The notes: generated by a model not told the origin, from the sequence alone. A DNA stretch of 64,000 nucleotides from Methyloversatilis sp. XJ19-49 (GCF_024580145.1 NZ_JANINI010000009.1:62001-126000); one strand, 5' to 3'. Shown: positions 47,458 through 57,421, counted from the first letter of the stretch. Translations and numbers: made by a program.

Positions 47458-48456
47458 ATGGGACGTCGTCGCACCGTCAATCGTGGCCTGCCCGAACGCC
47501 TCTACCTGAAGCGCGACGGCTACTACTACCGCGACCTGAACCGTCGCGAGACGAAGGTCGCTCCGGCCGACGATCTGCCGAAAGCCTTGATCGAGTGGGC
47601 GCAGCGCGAAGGCGTGCGCCTGAACCCTGACGCCGTCACGTTCGGCGCCGTCGCCGGCAAATTCCGCGAGCAGTACATCCCGAGCAAGGCCGCGAAGACG
47701 CAGCGCGACTACCTGCGCCAGCTCGATAACCTGATATCGGTGTTCGGGCAGTCGGCTCTGGATAGCGTCACCCCCTCGGACGTCGCCGAGTATCGGCGGG
47801 TGCGGTCCGAGAAAGCGCCCATCCAGGCAAACAGGGAGATCGCGCTCCTTTCGGTGCTCTGGAACTGGTCGCGCGAGCACGGCTACACGTCACAGACGAA
47901 CCCGTGCCAGGGCGTGCGGAAGAACAGGGAGACCGGCCGCAGCGTCTACATGACGGACGCCGTCTACAGCGCCATCCTGCTGGCAGGCGACCAGTCGGTG
48001 AAAGACGCGATGCGGATCGGCAAGATGACGGCGGCGGACATCGGGGTCATCCTCGCCGCGACCACGCGGCAGATCGACGGCGACATCCTGCGCATGCAGC
48101 GCACGAAGACCGGCACAGCGGTTCGCTTCCGACTGCGCGACGAAGCAGGCGCGCTCAACGAGCTGGGGGCGCTGCTCGAGGAAATCAGGACGCGCAAGCG
48201 CACGGCAACGTCCATCTATCTCGTTCAGGACGACGATGGCCAGGCGCTGACGTACGACACCTTCGTGCGGCGCTTCTCGGCTGCCCGCACGCTGTCAGGT
48301 GTGGGCAAGGCCTACCAGTTCAGGGACATCCGGCCGAAGGTGGCGACCGACATGGACGACATCAACCGGGCGCAGGCCATGCTCGGACACAAGCAGATTG
48401 CGACGACACAGCGCCACTACATCCGACGCGGGAAGCTGGTCGATCCCGCGAAATAG
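47458..48456 (+). CDS. int: Tyrosine integrase
   Basis: 332 residues. It has an N-terminal arm-binding region, then a core-binding domain (AVTFGAVAGKFREQYIPSKAAKTQRDYLRQLDNLISVFG). The catalytic domain includes MRTKT-like K (QRTKTGTAVRF), RDIRPKVATDM in place of HxLRHT, and LGHKQIATTQRHYIRR with the Tyr nucleophile near residue 321. The canonical first His of HxxR is Asp here (FRDIR), a variant seen in some phage integrases. It sits 75 bp from attR and recombines attP with the tRNA gene. Confidence 0.88.
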   Translation: MGRRRTVNRGLPERLYLKRDGYYYRDLNRRETKVAPADDLPKALIEWAQREGVRLNPDAVTFGAVAGKFREQYIPSKAAKTQRDYLRQLDNLISVFGQSALDSVTPSDVAEYRRVRSEKAPIQANREIALLSVLWNWSREHGYTSQTNPCQGVRKNRETGRSVYMTDAVYSAILLAGDQSVKDAMRIGKMTAADIGVILAATTRQIDGDILRMQRTKTGTAVRFRLRDEAGALNELGALLEEIRTRKRTATSIYLVQDDDGQALTYDTFVRRFSAARTLSGVGKAYQFRDIRPKVATDMDDINRAQAMLGHKQIATTQRHYIRRGKLVDPAK

Positions 48457-48481
48457 TGCGCTGATAGTGCGCTTAGTGCGC
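48454..48481 (+). repeat. Three TAGTGCGC direct repeats beside attR (likely arm-type sites)
   Basis: TAGTGCGC occurs at 48454-48461, 48465-48472 and 48474-48481. The integrase stop codon lies in the first copy. An inverted near-copy (TGATAGTGCGT) lies inside attL at 1883-1893. Pattern and location fit integrase or Xis binding sites. Confidence 0.55.
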
Positions 48482-48531
48482 ACCTCAGCTTTCCGCCGAA
48501 GCCCTGAAACCCGCGTCAGGACTGAGTGTTT

Positions 48532-48610
<79 letters not shown>

Positions 48611-48697
48611 GGCAAGGGCGCGTACTATATCAAAGCGCCCTGGGGTTCGGACAACCGGACATCCAGACGGCGTCCCTTGTGGAGGATGCAGCGCGGC

Positions 48698-49867
48698 ATG
48701 TGGCCGGATTTCGAAGGCGGGTCGATCGTCGATCTTATGGACAGCGTGGTGCGTGCGCGGGGTGGCATGGCTGCCGGGCAGGGTTTGCGCGAGGTCGTGA
48801 CGTCGGATTGGCGCGACGCACGCACTATCGTGCTGCTGGTGCTCGATGGCGTCGGCATGAAGCAGCTTGACCTGCTGCCGGACGACAGCTTTCTGCGGCG
48901 CCACTGTGCACACGCACTGACATCGGTTTTTCCCTCCACCACGGCGGCAGCGATCACGACCTTCATGACCGCGCGCGCGCCTGCGGTGCACGGATTGACG
49001 GGCTGGCACGTACGCTTCGACGAACCGGGGGTCGATGGGCGGGTGCTGGCCATCCTGCCGGTCACGCCACGCGGTTCGCACGACGTTTCTGAGCTGACGC
49101 TGACGCCTGACGAAATATTGGCACGGGTGTGCTGCACGCCGTCGATGTTCGCTTCGCTGCCCGGCGACAGCTGCCTCGTTTCCCCGGCCGACATCGTCGA
49201 TTCGCCGTTCAACCGGCGCCACAGCGCAGGGGCGCGGCGCATCGGCCACAATGGTTTTCCGGACATGCTGGACCAGATCGACTGCGCGCTGCGAGCGCCG
49301 TCCCCACCGTCCTACGTCTATGCCTATTGGCCGGATTTCGATCATTGCGCCCATCAGCGCGGCGCGGCGTCTGACGAGGCGGGTGCCCTGCTGCGCGCTG
49401 CCGACGCTGCGCTGGGCCGCTGGGTGCAAGCGCAGCCACGACGCGACTCGTTGCTGCTGGTGACTGCCGATCACGGTTTCATCGATGGTCCGCCGCAGCG
49501 CTTGATCGACATGGAGGACTTGCCGCCGCTCGCCGATTGTCTCGCCGGTCCGCTGTCCGGCGAACGACGGACGGTGTTCTGTCACGTGAAGCCGGGGCGC
49601 GGGCTCGATTTCGAGCGCGCGGTGCAGGCGCTTGATCACGCCTGTACCGTGTGGCGCTCGGCCGATCTGCAGGCGGCCGGGCGCTTCGGGCCCGGTGCGC
49701 CCCATCCGAAGCTACTGTCGCGCGTCGGCGACTTCACGCTGGAAATGCGGGATGACTGGACGCTGCGCGACACCATGCCAGGCGAGCGCAGGCACCGTCT
49801 TGCAGGCGTCCACGGCGGTACGCACGCCGACGAAATGGGGGTGCCGCTGGTTCAGCTGGTGATATAG
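48698..49867 (+). CDS. Alkaline-phosphatase-superfamily phosphodiesterase/pyrophosphatase
   Basis: 389 residues from ATG 48698, which has GGAGG 12 nt upstream (ATG 48686 and TTG 48677 are alternatives). The metal-binding residues of type I phosphodiesterases are seen: VLLVLDGVG (Asp), VFPSTTAAAITTFMTA (Thr nucleophile), YAYWPDFDHCAHQRG (Asp, His), LLVTADHGFID (Asp-His) and AGVHGGTHADEMGVPL (His). It hydrolyses phosphodiester or pyrophosphate bonds of nucleotides or lipids; the substrate is unknown. Host gene. Confidence 0.82.
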   Translation: MWPDFEGGSIVDLMDSVVRARGGMAAGQGLREVVTSDWRDARTIVLLVLDGVGMKQLDLLPDDSFLRRHCAHALTSVFPSTTAAAITTFMTARAPAVHGLTGWHVRFDEPGVDGRVLAILPVTPRGSHDVSELTLTPDEILARVCCTPSMFASLPGDSCLVSPADIVDSPFNRRHSAGARRIGHNGFPDMLDQIDCALRAPSPPSYVYAYWPDFDHCAHQRGAASDEAGALLRAADAALGRWVQAQPRRDSLLLVTADHGFIDGPPQRLIDMEDLPPLADCLAGPLSGERRTVFCHVKPGRGLDFERAVQALDHACTVWRSADLQAAGRFGPGAPHPKLLSRVGDFTLEMRDDWTLRDTMPGERRHRLAGVHGGTHADEMGVPLVQLVI

Positions 49868-50283
49868 CTTTCGAGTTGCCGGATCAGGAACTGCTGGTAA
49901 GCGATGGTTTCCTTGACCATGTCGCCGATGGACACGACGCCGACCAGCGTACCGGCTTCGTCGAGCACCGGGAGGTGACGTATGCGCTTGTCGGTCATGA
50001 GCTGCATCGCGTCGTCCACCGTATTGACTGGCGTCACGTGGATGAGCTTGCTCGTCATCACCTCGCGCAGTGGTGTCGTCGAAGAGCTTTTTCCTTCGAG
50101 TACCACGCGCCGGGCGTAGTCGCGTTCCGAAAAAATGCCGGCAAGCCTGCCGTCATCGGTGATCAGCACCGCGCCGATGCCGTGCTCCGCAAGGAGGCGC
50201 AATGCGTCGAGCACCGTGCGATCCGCCTCCATCGTCGCGATCGGGGCGGCTTTTCCTTCAAGTACCTGGGCTATCGTTTTCAC
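49852..50283 (-). CDS. CBS-pair domain protein
   Basis: 143 residues, two CBS motifs. The first is KAAPIATMEADRTVLDALRLLAEHGIGAVLITDDGRLAGIFSERDYARRV. The second begins MTSKLIHVTPVNTVDDAMQLMTDKRIRHLPVLDEAG. Such stand-alone pairs bind adenosine ligands and act as energy sensors. Convergent with the phosphodiesterase (16-bp overlap); encoded just after rpoD. Confidence 0.87.
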   Translation of the reverse strand: MKTIAQVLEGKAAPIATMEADRTVLDALRLLAEHGIGAVLITDDGRLAGIFSERDYARRVVLEGKSSSTTPLREVMTSKLIHVTPVNTVDDAMQLMTDKRIRHLPVLDEAGTLVGVVSIGDMVKETIAYQQFLIRQLESYITS

Positions 50284-50335
50284 GGTGCATCCTCCCTGTT
50301 GTCGATCAAGACTCCGGGTGAGGATGCACCCGAAA

Positions 50336-52390
50336 TCAGGTCTCCGTGTCGAGGAAGCTGCGCAGCTTCTCCGAACGCGACGGATGACGCAGCTTGCGCA
50401 GCGCCTTGGCTTCGATCTGGCGGATGCGCTCGCGCGTCACGTCGAACTGTTTGCCGACCTCTTCCAGAGTATGGTCGGTATTCATTTCAATGCCGAAGCG
50501 CATGCGCAGCACCTTGGCTTCACGTGGCGTCAGGCTGTCCAGCACTTCCTTCGTGATGTCGCGCAGGCTGGCAAACAGCGCGGCGTCTGTCGGCGCCAGC
50601 GTTGCGGTATCTTCGATGAAGTCGCCGAGATGGGAATCGTCATCGTCGCCGATCGGCGTTTCCATCGAGATCGGCTCCTTGCTGATTTTCAGGATTTTCC
50701 GGATCTTCTCTTCCGGCATTTCCATGCGGATCGCCAGCGTCGCCGGGTCCGGCTCGGCACCGGTTTCCTGCAGGATCTGGCGGGAGATACGGTTCATCTT
50801 GTTGATCGTTTCGATCATGTGCACCGGAATGCGGATGGTGCGCGCCTGATCGGCGATGGAACGCGTGATCGCCTGGCGGATCCACCAGGTCGCATAGGTC
50901 GAGAATTTGTAGCCGCGACGGTATTCGAACTTGTCCACCGCCTTCATCAGGCCGATGTTGCCTTCCTGGATCAGGTCAAGGAACTGCAGGCCGCGGTTGG
51001 TGTACTTCTTCGCGATCGAAATGACCAGACGCAGGTTGGCTTCGGTCATTTCGCGCTTGGCGCGGCGCATCTTGGCTTCACCGGTGGACATCTGCTTGTT
51101 GATGTCCTTCAGTTCCTTCAGCGGCAGACCGATGCGGTCCTGGATGTCGATCAGCTTGCCCTGTTCCTCGATGATGGCCGGCGCGGCGCGAAGCAATTGC
51201 GCGCCGTTCGACTTGGCAGCGGTGATTTCACCCTTCAGCCAGTCGATATTGACCTCGTTGCCGGGGAACACCTTGATGAAGTGCGAACGCGGCATGTTGC
51301 CCTTGTCCACGCACAGTTCCAGAATCTTGCGCTCGTGCTTGCGTGCCGACTCGACCATGCCACGTACCGAATCGCACAACTTTTCGATCATGCGGGCGGT
51401 GAAGCGGATGTTCATCAGTTCGTCGGACAGCTGCTTCTGCAGCTTCAGGTAGATCTTGTCCTGCGAGCCCTTCTTGTCCAGCGTGGCCTGCATCTTCGTG
51501 TAGAACGCGCGGATGTTCTCGAAGCGTTCGAGTGCGTCGGCCTTGAGCTGGATCAGCGAGGCGCTCATCGCGCCGGCTTCGTCCTCTTCTTCCTCGTCGT
51601 CCTCTTCGCTGTCCTCGTCGACGGCCGGCTCCGGCGCCGCCGCGGCTTCTTCCTCGACCGCATTCGGATCGATGAGGCCGTCGATCAGCTCGTCGATGCG
51701 CATTTCCTCGCGCGCGACCTTGTCGGCCATGTCGAGGATTTCGGCAATCGTCGTCGGGCAGGCTGAGATGGCCTGGATCATGTGGCGCAGGCCGTCTTCG
51801 ATGCGCTTGGCGATCTCGATCTCGCCCTCGCGCGTCAGCAGCTCGACCGTACCCATCTCGCGCATGTACATGCGCACCGGATCGGTCGTGCGGCCGAATT
51901 CCGATTCCACCGTGGACAGCGCCTGTTCGGCTTCCTCCTCGACTTCCGACGCGTCGACCACAGCCGGGGCGTTTTCGCCCATCAGCAGGTCTTCCGATGC
52001 GGGGGCTTCATCAAAGACACGGATGCCCATGTCGTTGAAGGTCGAAATGATCGACTCTATCTGCTCGGCATCGACGATGTCGTCCGGCAGGTGGTCGTTG
52101 ATTTCGGCGTAGGTCAGGTAGCCACGTTCCTTGCCGAGCGCGATAAGCGTCTTCAGGCGCAGGCGGCGCTGGTCGGCGTCCATCGGCAGTGCATTTGCGA
52201 CGGCGCCGGCTGCCTTGGCAGCTTTCAGTTCCTTCGCCTTGCTGGCGGCGGTGGCGGCCTTTGCGGGCTTTGCGGCGCGTGCCGCGGTGGGCTTCGGTGC
52301 GGCTGCTTCAGTCGGGTTGGCGGCGGCAACAGGTGTTTCTTCGACCGCTACCTGCTTGCGTGTATCCTTCGACTTGTCCTTGGCGACCAT
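50336..52390 (-). CDS. rpoD: RNA polymerase primary sigma factor (sigma-70)
   Basis: 684 residues. Region 1.1 follows an Ala/Lys-rich N-terminal extension (residues ~1-65) not present in enterics. Regions 1.2 and the non-conserved insert contain an acidic run ([15 protein letters not shown]). Region 2 has [57 protein letters not shown], and region 4 has [33 protein letters not shown]. Last gene of the rpsU-yqeY-dnaG-rpoD operon, with its own promoters in the spacer. Confidence 0.97.
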   Translation of the reverse strand: MVAKDKSKDTRKQVAVEETPVAAANPTEAAAPKPTAARAAKPAKAATAASKAKELKAAKAAGAVANALPMDADQRRLRLKTLIALGKERGYLTYAEINDHLPDDIVDAEQIESIISTFNDMGIRVFDEAPASEDLLMGENAPAVVDASEVEEEAEQALSTVESEFGRTTDPVRMYMREMGTVELLTREGEIEIAKRIEDGLRHMIQAISACPTTIAEILDMADKVAREEMRIDELIDGLIDPNAVEEEAAAAPEPAVDEDSEEDDEEEEDEAGAMSASLIQLKADALERFENIRAFYTKMQATLDKKGSQDKIYLKLQKQLSDELMNIRFTARMIEKLCDSVRGMVESARKHERKILELCVDKGNMPRSHFIKVFPGNEVNIDWLKGEITAAKSNGAQLLRAAPAIIEEQGKLIDIQDRIGLPLKELKDINKQMSTGEAKMRRAKREMTEANLRLVISIAKKYTNRGLQFLDLIQEGNIGLMKAVDKFEYRRGYKFSTYATWWIRQAITRSIADQARTIRIPVHMIETINKMNRISRQILQETGAEPDPATLAIRMEMPEEKIRKILKISKEPISMETPIGDDDDSHLGDFIEDTATLAPTDAALFASLRDITKEVLDSLTPREAKVLRMRFGIEMNTDHTLEEVGKQFDVTRERIRQIEAKALRKLRHPSRSEKLRSFLDTET

Positions 52391-52633
52391 GTAATTCCTC
52401 AGATCTGCGTGTTACCAACGATCTTCCGACCATCGGAATATCGTCCGCCGGCATCGATGTGACACCCCGCGATGTGGCGGCCCGGAATGCTGCAAGGGCA
52501 TCCGGCTAACGTTTTTGCGATTCGCTCTACGGTTCGGCTTGCGCTACGGTTCGAGTACGTTGCGCCCGACGAGTTCGGCGATGCCCGGAAGGGCGCCAGC
52601 GCCGCCGGCGAACGTTCAATAGGGGAACCCGTC

Positions 52634-52672
52634 ATTATACGTGTTTTAGGGGGCACGTCGGCCTGTTTCAAG
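52634..52672 (-). promoter_or_regulatory. Internal rpoD promoters: sigma-32-like and TATAAT box
   Basis: Minus strand: CTTGAAA (52672-52666, overlapping the dnaG stop), 13 bp, CCCCTAAA (52652-52645), close to the heat-shock consensus CTTGAAA-N11-16-CCCCATNT. A perfect TATAAT lies at 52639-52634. E. coli rpoD also has an internal heat-shock promoter. The 52391-52667 spacer holds nothing else coding. Confidence 0.5.
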
Positions 52673-54434
52673 TGCCGGCCTTTTCCTTCAGCAGACGATG
52701 CAGCTCTTCCTGCTGCGCCGGGGTCAGCCCGGACTGCCGGCTCAGCTCAGTCAAGCGCTTGATCGCATTCGATATTCCGGCACGTCGCAGATGCAGGATG
52801 GTGTCGTCGAACATGTGCGGCAGCGCACCTTCGTCGGCTACATCCTCCAGCGAGCTGGCTGCAGCTTCGGTCATCAGGGCTCCGTGCGGGCTGTCCCGGA
52901 AGAATTCCATCAGCGCGGCGGCGTTCGGCGATTCGATGTCGCCATGTTCCAGGCAGTCCGCCACGGCCTGCACCGCCTGCAGCCAGCTGTCTTCCTCCAC
53001 GAATTCCAGATGACCCAGCCGCAGGCTCAGTTCCGGGCGCTGCATCACGATGCACAGCAACTTGCGGGCGGGTGAGGACGGCGCGGTGCGTGGCGCCGCT
53101 GCCGGCGCGCGCGCCGGATAGCTGCCGCGCCGAGGCATGCGCAGCCCGCACGCCTCGGCCAGTTCGGCCGCTGACAGGCCGACCGCCGGCGCAAGCAGAT
53201 GGAGCAACTGCGTGCGCAGTGCGCCGGCCGGCACCTGCGTGACCAACGGCTTCGCCTCCGTCACCAGCTGTGCGCGCCCTTCGGCGCTGTGCGTATCGCA
53301 GCGCGCCTCTAGCTCGTGCAGCAGGTATTCGCTCAGCGGCTGAGCCGACAGCGCAAGCTGGCGGAAGCGGTCGGCGCCCTGTTCGCGCACGAAGCTGTCC
53401 GGATCGTGTTCTGGCGGCAGGAACAGAAACGATGCCGATCGACCGTCGGCGAGTTCGGTCAGCGCCGATTCGAGCGCACGCCAGGCGGCCTTGCGACCGG
53501 CGCGATCTCCATCGAAGCAGAACACGATGCGGTCGGTCTGGCGGAACAGCTTGTGGATATGCTCGGCTGTGGTGGCGGTACCGAGCGTGGCGACCGCGTT
53601 GCCGACGCCGAACTGCGCAAGCGCGACGACGTCCATATAGCCTTCGACCACCAGAACGAAGCCGTCGTCGCGGATCGCCGTGCGCGCCTGCGTCAGGCCG
53701 TACAGCTCGCGGCCCTTCGAGAACAGGGGGGTTTCAGGGGAGTTCAGGTACTTCGGCTCACCCTTGTCGAGCACGCGACCGCCGAAGCCGATCACGTTGT
53801 TGCGGGCGTCGAAGATGGGAAACATGATCCGGTCGCGGAAGCGGTCATAGCGCCGTCCTTTTTCCTGGCCGTCTGACGCCTCGGCGTCGATGACCAGGCC
53901 GCACTCGTTCAGCCCGGGCGCCTCGTAGTCGTCAAAGGCGTCACGCAGACCTTGCCAGCCATCGGGTGCATAACCGATGCCGAAACGCGCAGCGACCTCG
54001 CCCGACAGACCACGCCCCTTGAGGTAGTCGATGGCGCGCGGCGTCTTCTTGAGCTGCTGCTTGTAGTGATTCGCGGCGCGCGCCATCAGTTCGGTCAGCG
54101 AAGCGGCCTGCTGGCGGCGCTGCGCCATTTCGGGCGTGAAATCCTCCCGTGGCACGGTCATGCCGGCCTGGCGCGCCAGTTCCTCTATCGCTTCCGGATA
54201 CGGCAGGCCGGAATATTCCATCAGGAAACCGATGGCGCTGCCGTGGGCGCCGCAGCCGAAGCAGTGATAGAACTGCTTGGTCGGGCTGACCGTGAAGGAG
54301 GGCGACTTCTCGCTGTGGAACGGGCAGCAGGCCTGGTAGTTGGCGCCGGCCTTCTTCAGCGGCACGTGGCGCTCCACCACATCGACGATGTCGACCCGAT
54401 TGAGCAGTTCCTGGATGAAGGACTGCGGGATCAT
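52668..54434 (-). CDS. dnaG: DNA primase
   Basis: 588 residues. The zinc-binding domain has CPFHSEKSPSFTVSPTKQFYHCFGCGAHG (CHC2). The catalytic core has FPIFDARNNVIGFGGRVLDKGEPKYLNSPETPLFSKG and TOPRIM motifs (VVEGYMDVVAL, FCFDGDRAG). The C-terminal DnaB-interacting domain ends the protein. Makes RNA primers for replication. 12 bp after yqeY. Confidence 0.97.
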   Translation of the reverse strand: MIPQSFIQELLNRVDIVDVVERHVPLKKAGANYQACCPFHSEKSPSFTVSPTKQFYHCFGCGAHGSAIGFLMEYSGLPYPEAIEELARQAGMTVPREDFTPEMAQRRQQAASLTELMARAANHYKQQLKKTPRAIDYLKGRGLSGEVAARFGIGYAPDGWQGLRDAFDDYEAPGLNECGLVIDAEASDGQEKGRRYDRFRDRIMFPIFDARNNVIGFGGRVLDKGEPKYLNSPETPLFSKGRELYGLTQARTAIRDDGFVLVVEGYMDVVALAQFGVGNAVATLGTATTAEHIHKLFRQTDRIVFCFDGDRAGRKAAWRALESALTELADGRSASFLFLPPEHDPDSFVREQGADRFRQLALSAQPLSEYLLHELEARCDTHSAEGRAQLVTEAKPLVTQVPAGALRTQLLHLLAPAVGLSAAELAEACGLRMPRRGSYPARAPAAAPRTAPSSPARKLLCIVMQRPELSLRLGHLEFVEEDSWLQAVQAVADCLEHGDIESPNAAALMEFFRDSPHGALMTEAAASSLEDVADEGALPHMFDDTILHLRRAGISNAIKRLTELSRQSGLTPAQQEELHRLLKEKAGT

Positions 54435-54446
54435 GCCCGCGCCCGG

Positions 54447-54902
54447 TCAGCCGCCAGCGCCGCCGAGCGCGGACTTCACGAGTGCCGATGCGGCGGTCAT
54501 GTCGGTCCTGCCGGCCAGCTTCGCCTTCAACGGACCCATGACCTTTCCCATGTCGGCCGGACCGGTTGCTCCGACCGCCGCAATCACCTCGGCGATGACG
54601 GCGCGCACCTCGTCGGCGCCCAGTTGCTGCGGCATGTAGGCAGTCAGGATTTCGAGTTCGGCCTTTTCCGCGTCGACCAGATCCTGCCGGCCTGCGCTTT
54701 CGAACTGACTGATCGAATCGCGCCGCTGCTTGAGCATCTTGTCGATGACCGCGGTGACCTGTGCATCGTCGAGCACGATGCGTTCATCGACTTCCTTCTG
54801 CTTGATCGCCGCAAGCAGCAGGCGAATCGTGCCCAGACGCGCACTGTCCTTGGCGCGCATCGCCGATTTCATGTCTTCGGTGATCTGGTCCTTCAGGCTC
54901 AT
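54447..54902 (-). CDS. yqeY: YqeY-family protein (GatB/YqeY domain)
   Basis: 151 residues from ATG 54902. MSLKDQITEDMKSAMRAKDSARLGTIRLLLAAIKQKEVDERI and YMPQQLGADEVRAVIAEVIAAVGATGPADMGKVMGPL are diagnostic. Related to the tail domain of amidotransferase GatB and often found between rpsU and dnaG. Function poorly known; may bind tRNA. Confidence 0.92.
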   Translation of the reverse strand: MSLKDQITEDMKSAMRAKDSARLGTIRLLLAAIKQKEVDERIVLDDAQVTAVIDKMLKQRRDSISQFESAGRQDLVDAEKAELEILTAYMPQQLGADEVRAVIAEVIAAVGATGPADMGKVMGPLKAKLAGRTDMTAASALVKSALGGAGG

Positions 54903-54948
54903 GGTCGGGTGCTCGCAGCGAAAACGGTTGAAGGGGCGCAAGAAACAC

Positions 54949-54986
54949 AAAAAGCCGAAGGCGCTGTGGAGCGCATCCGGCTTTTT
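54949..54986. terminator. Attenuating terminator between rpsU and yqeY-dnaG-rpoD
   Basis: A long hairpin: AAAAAGCCG pairs with CGGCTTTTT, with inner GCGCT/AGCGC; T-runs on both strands. Located between rpsU (stop 55021) and yqeY (start 54902), as the known attenuator in this operon, where partial termination keeps S21 expression above that of primase. Confidence 0.82.
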
Positions 54987-55020
54987 GATTCAAGCCCTGC
55001 AGCCTTGCAGGGCCCGGCGA

Positions 55021-55233
55021 TCAGTACAGCTTCGGCGGCAGGGTCTGGCTGCGCAGCCGCTTGTGATGGCGCTTGACCGCGGCAGCCAGCTTGCGCTTGC
55101 GCTCGGCGGTGGGCTTCTCGTAGAACTCGCGTGAGCGCAGTTCGGTCAGCGTGCCTGCTTTTTCGATGGTGCGCTTGAAGCGACGGATCGCCACTTCGAA
55201 CGGTTCGTTTTCCTTGACGCGAATACCCGGCAT
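55021..55233 (-). CDS. rpsU: Ribosomal protein bS21
   Basis: 70 residues: [61 protein letters not shown]. Standard length and sequence for bS21 in proteobacteria; first gene of the macromolecular synthesis operon, divergent from tsaD. A TATACT -10-like box lies at 55299-55304 (minus). Confidence 0.97.
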   Translation of the reverse strand: MPGIRVKENEPFEVAIRRFKRTIEKAGTLTELRSREFYEKPTAERKRKLAAAVKRHHKRLRSQTLPPKLY

Positions 55234-55362
55234 GCAACAGCCCTCAATGGCGCGCCCACTTCTCTGGATGGAAGCAAACGCATAACGGAAAGCCGGTGAG
55301 TATATCGCCTAGTTGGCGGTGTGCCAAGCCTGACCGACGTTGCGCCCCTTACAATATCGGTC

Positions 55363-56373
55363 ATGTGGATACTTGGCATCGAATCGTCGTGCGACGAAAC
55401 CGGTCTGGCGCTTTACCACGACGTGCGCGGGTTGGCGGCGCACGTCGTGCATTCGCAGATCGATCTGCACCAGGCCTACGGCGGCGTGGTGCCCGAACTT
55501 GCGTCACGCGACCACGTGCGGCGCATCGTGCCGCTGTACCGTCAGGTAGTGGCCGAGGCAGGTATCTCCGCAGGCGACATCAGCGCGGTGGCCTATACCG
55601 CAGGACCGGGTCTGGCCGGGGCGTTGCTGGTCGGTGCAGCGTTTGCGGAGTCGCTCGCACTTTCGCTGGGTCGGCCCGCGATCCCCATCCATCACCTCGA
55701 AGGGCATCTGCTGTCGCCACTGCTGTCGGCCGACCCGCCGGCGTTTCCGTTCGTGGCGCTGCTGGTGTCGGGCGGTCATACGCAGCTGATGCGGGTAACC
55801 GGCGTCGGTGCGTATGAGTTGCTTGGCGAAACGCTGGACGACGCGGCAGGCGAGGCGTTCGACAAGACCGCCAAGCTGCTCGGCCTGCCCTATCCGGGTG
55901 GTCCGGCGCTCGCGGCACTGGCCGAGCATGGCGTGGCGGGCCGCATCAAGCTGCCGCGCCCGATGCTGGGCAGCGGGGATTTCGACTTCAGTTTTTCAGG
56001 CCTGAAGACAGCCGTGCTCAACACGGTCAACAAGGGGGTCGAAGACGCTGCCCGGGCAGACCTCGCGGCTGAATTCCAGGAGGCTGTGGTCGACGTGCTG
56101 GTCGCAAAATGTCTTGCCACACTGCGCCACACCCGCCTGAACCAGTTGGTCGTGGCCGGAGGCGTCGGTGCCAACCGGCGCCTGCGCAGCCGGCTCGATG
56201 TCGAACTGGCGCAGCGGCGCGGCCGTGTGTTCTACCCGGAGCTGGCGTTGTGCACTGACAACGGCGCAATGATCGCCTTTGCAGGCGCGTTGCGGCTGGC
56301 GGCCGGTCTGGTACAGACATCGACGGGCGGCGAAATAACCGTGCGGCCGCGCTGGGCGCTCGATACGATCTGA
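55363..56373 (+). CDS. tsaD: tRNA N6-threonylcarbamoyladenosine transferase TsaD
   Basis: 336 residues. It starts [18 protein letters not shown], with the metal-binding HLEGH motif, [13 protein letters not shown], and C-terminal [13 protein letters not shown]...[19 protein letters not shown]. Transfers threonylcarbamoyl to A37 of ANN-decoding tRNAs, together with TsaB and TsaE. Start chosen by homology; an in-frame ATG 14 codons upstream adds non-conserved residues. Confidence 0.97.
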   Translation: MWILGIESSCDETGLALYHDVRGLAAHVVHSQIDLHQAYGGVVPELASRDHVRRIVPLYRQVVAEAGISAGDISAVAYTAGPGLAGALLVGAAFAESLALSLGRPAIPIHHLEGHLLSPLLSADPPAFPFVALLVSGGHTQLMRVTGVGAYELLGETLDDAAGEAFDKTAKLLGLPYPGGPALAALAEHGVAGRIKLPRPMLGSGDFDFSFSGLKTAVLNTVNKGVEDAARADLAAEFQEAVVDVLVAKCLATLRHTRLNQLVVAGGVGANRRLRSRLDVELAQRRGRVFYPELALCTDNGAMIAFAGALRLAAGLVQTSTGGEITVRPRWALDTI

Positions 56374-56383
56374 ACGTGTCGCG

Positions 56384-56998
56384 TCAGCCGGCGGCGGTTT
56401 TCTTGCGCCCGATACGGCTTTCGCTGCCATTCATCAGACGGCGGATGTTTTCGGCGTGGCGCCAGATCAGCAGTCCGGCCATCGCGGCGAATGCACCGCA
56501 CACCACAGCTGAGCCGGTGTAGAGCAGGCCCGTGATCGGTGCGCTGCATGCGGCAAGCAGAGCAGCAAGCGATGAGTAGCGGGTGACTGCCGCGATGGCT
56601 ATCCAGATGCCGAGTGCGATCATGCCTGCCTGGGGAACAGCAACCAGCATGACACCGGCCGCCGTGGCAACCCCCTTGCCGCCGCGAAAGCTCAGCGTGG
56701 CAGGAAAGACGTGGCCGACAAAAGCTGCAACGCCGGCCAGCAGGGCCATGGTGTCGCCCATGCCCAGTGCGCGCACCACCCATACGGCAACGCACCCCTT
56801 CAGCGCGTCACCGAGCAGCGTGAGAATTGCTGCCTTCTTGTTGCCGGAGCGCAGCACGTTGGTGGCACCGGGATTGCCCGAGCCGTAGGTGCGCGGATCG
56901 GCGAGTCCGAAGATCCTGCTGGTGATGACGGCGAAGGGGATGCATCCGAAGGCGTAGCCGATGACGAGAGCGAGGGCGATGCTTGAAGCGGTATTCAC
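56384..56998 (-). CDS. plsY: Glycerol-3-phosphate acyltransferase PlsY
   Basis: 204 residues with five predicted membrane helices. Conserved loops: GCIPFAVITSRIFGLADPRTYGSGNPGATNVLR, GHVFPATLSFRGGKGVAT and the third Gly-rich loop. Uses acyl phosphate to make lysophosphatidic acid. Convergent with tsaD (10-bp gap). Confidence 0.95.
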   Translation of the reverse strand: MNTASSIALALVIGYAFGCIPFAVITSRIFGLADPRTYGSGNPGATNVLRSGNKKAAILTLLGDALKGCVAVWVVRALGMGDTMALLAGVAAFVGHVFPATLSFRGGKGVATAAGVMLVAVPQAGMIALGIWIAIAAVTRYSSLAALLAACSAPITGLLYTGSAVVCGAFAAMAGLLIWRHAENIRRLMNGSESRIGRKKTAAG

Positions 56999-57061
56999 GA
57001 TATGTGACGGGCCCGACGTAGAATCCGATCATTCTAGTTCCACACAGGCAGCACGCGAGTC

Positions 57062-57421
57062 ATGGACTGCATATTCATCGAAGGCATGAAGGTGACCGCT
57101 TCGGTCGGTATTTACGCCCGCGAAAAAGCGCATACGCAACAGCTGGAAATCAGCATGACGTTTGGCGTTCCGGATGCCGCAGCCGAAAACGACGACATCA
57201 ACGACACCATCGACTACGCCGAAGTGGTCAATCGCATCCGCGCCGAACTGGGCCAGCGCCACTTCAATCTTCTGGAAACGCTGGGCGAATTCGTCATCCA
57301 CATGATGCTCGAAGACTTCAAGGCGCCATGGGTCAAGATATCGATCGCCAAGACCGGCATCATGAAAGATGTGCGTCAGGTCGGCGTGACGATAGAGCGC
57401 GGCCGTTCGCCGACAGCCTGA
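57062..57421 (+). CDS. folB: Dihydroneopterin aldolase
   Basis: 119 residues. MDCIFIEGMKVTASVGIYAREK, DTIDYAEVVNRIRAEL, and HFNLLETLGEFVIHMML with the catalytic Glu; ends VSIAKTGIMKDVRQVGVTIER. Folate synthesis step. Its 3' end overlaps the convergent ogt gene by 62 bp. Confidence 0.93.
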   Translation: MDCIFIEGMKVTASVGIYAREKAHTQQLEISMTFGVPDAAAENDDINDTIDYAEVVNRIRAELGQRHFNLLETLGEFVIHMMLEDFKAPWVKISIAKTGIMKDVRQVGVTIERGRSPTA

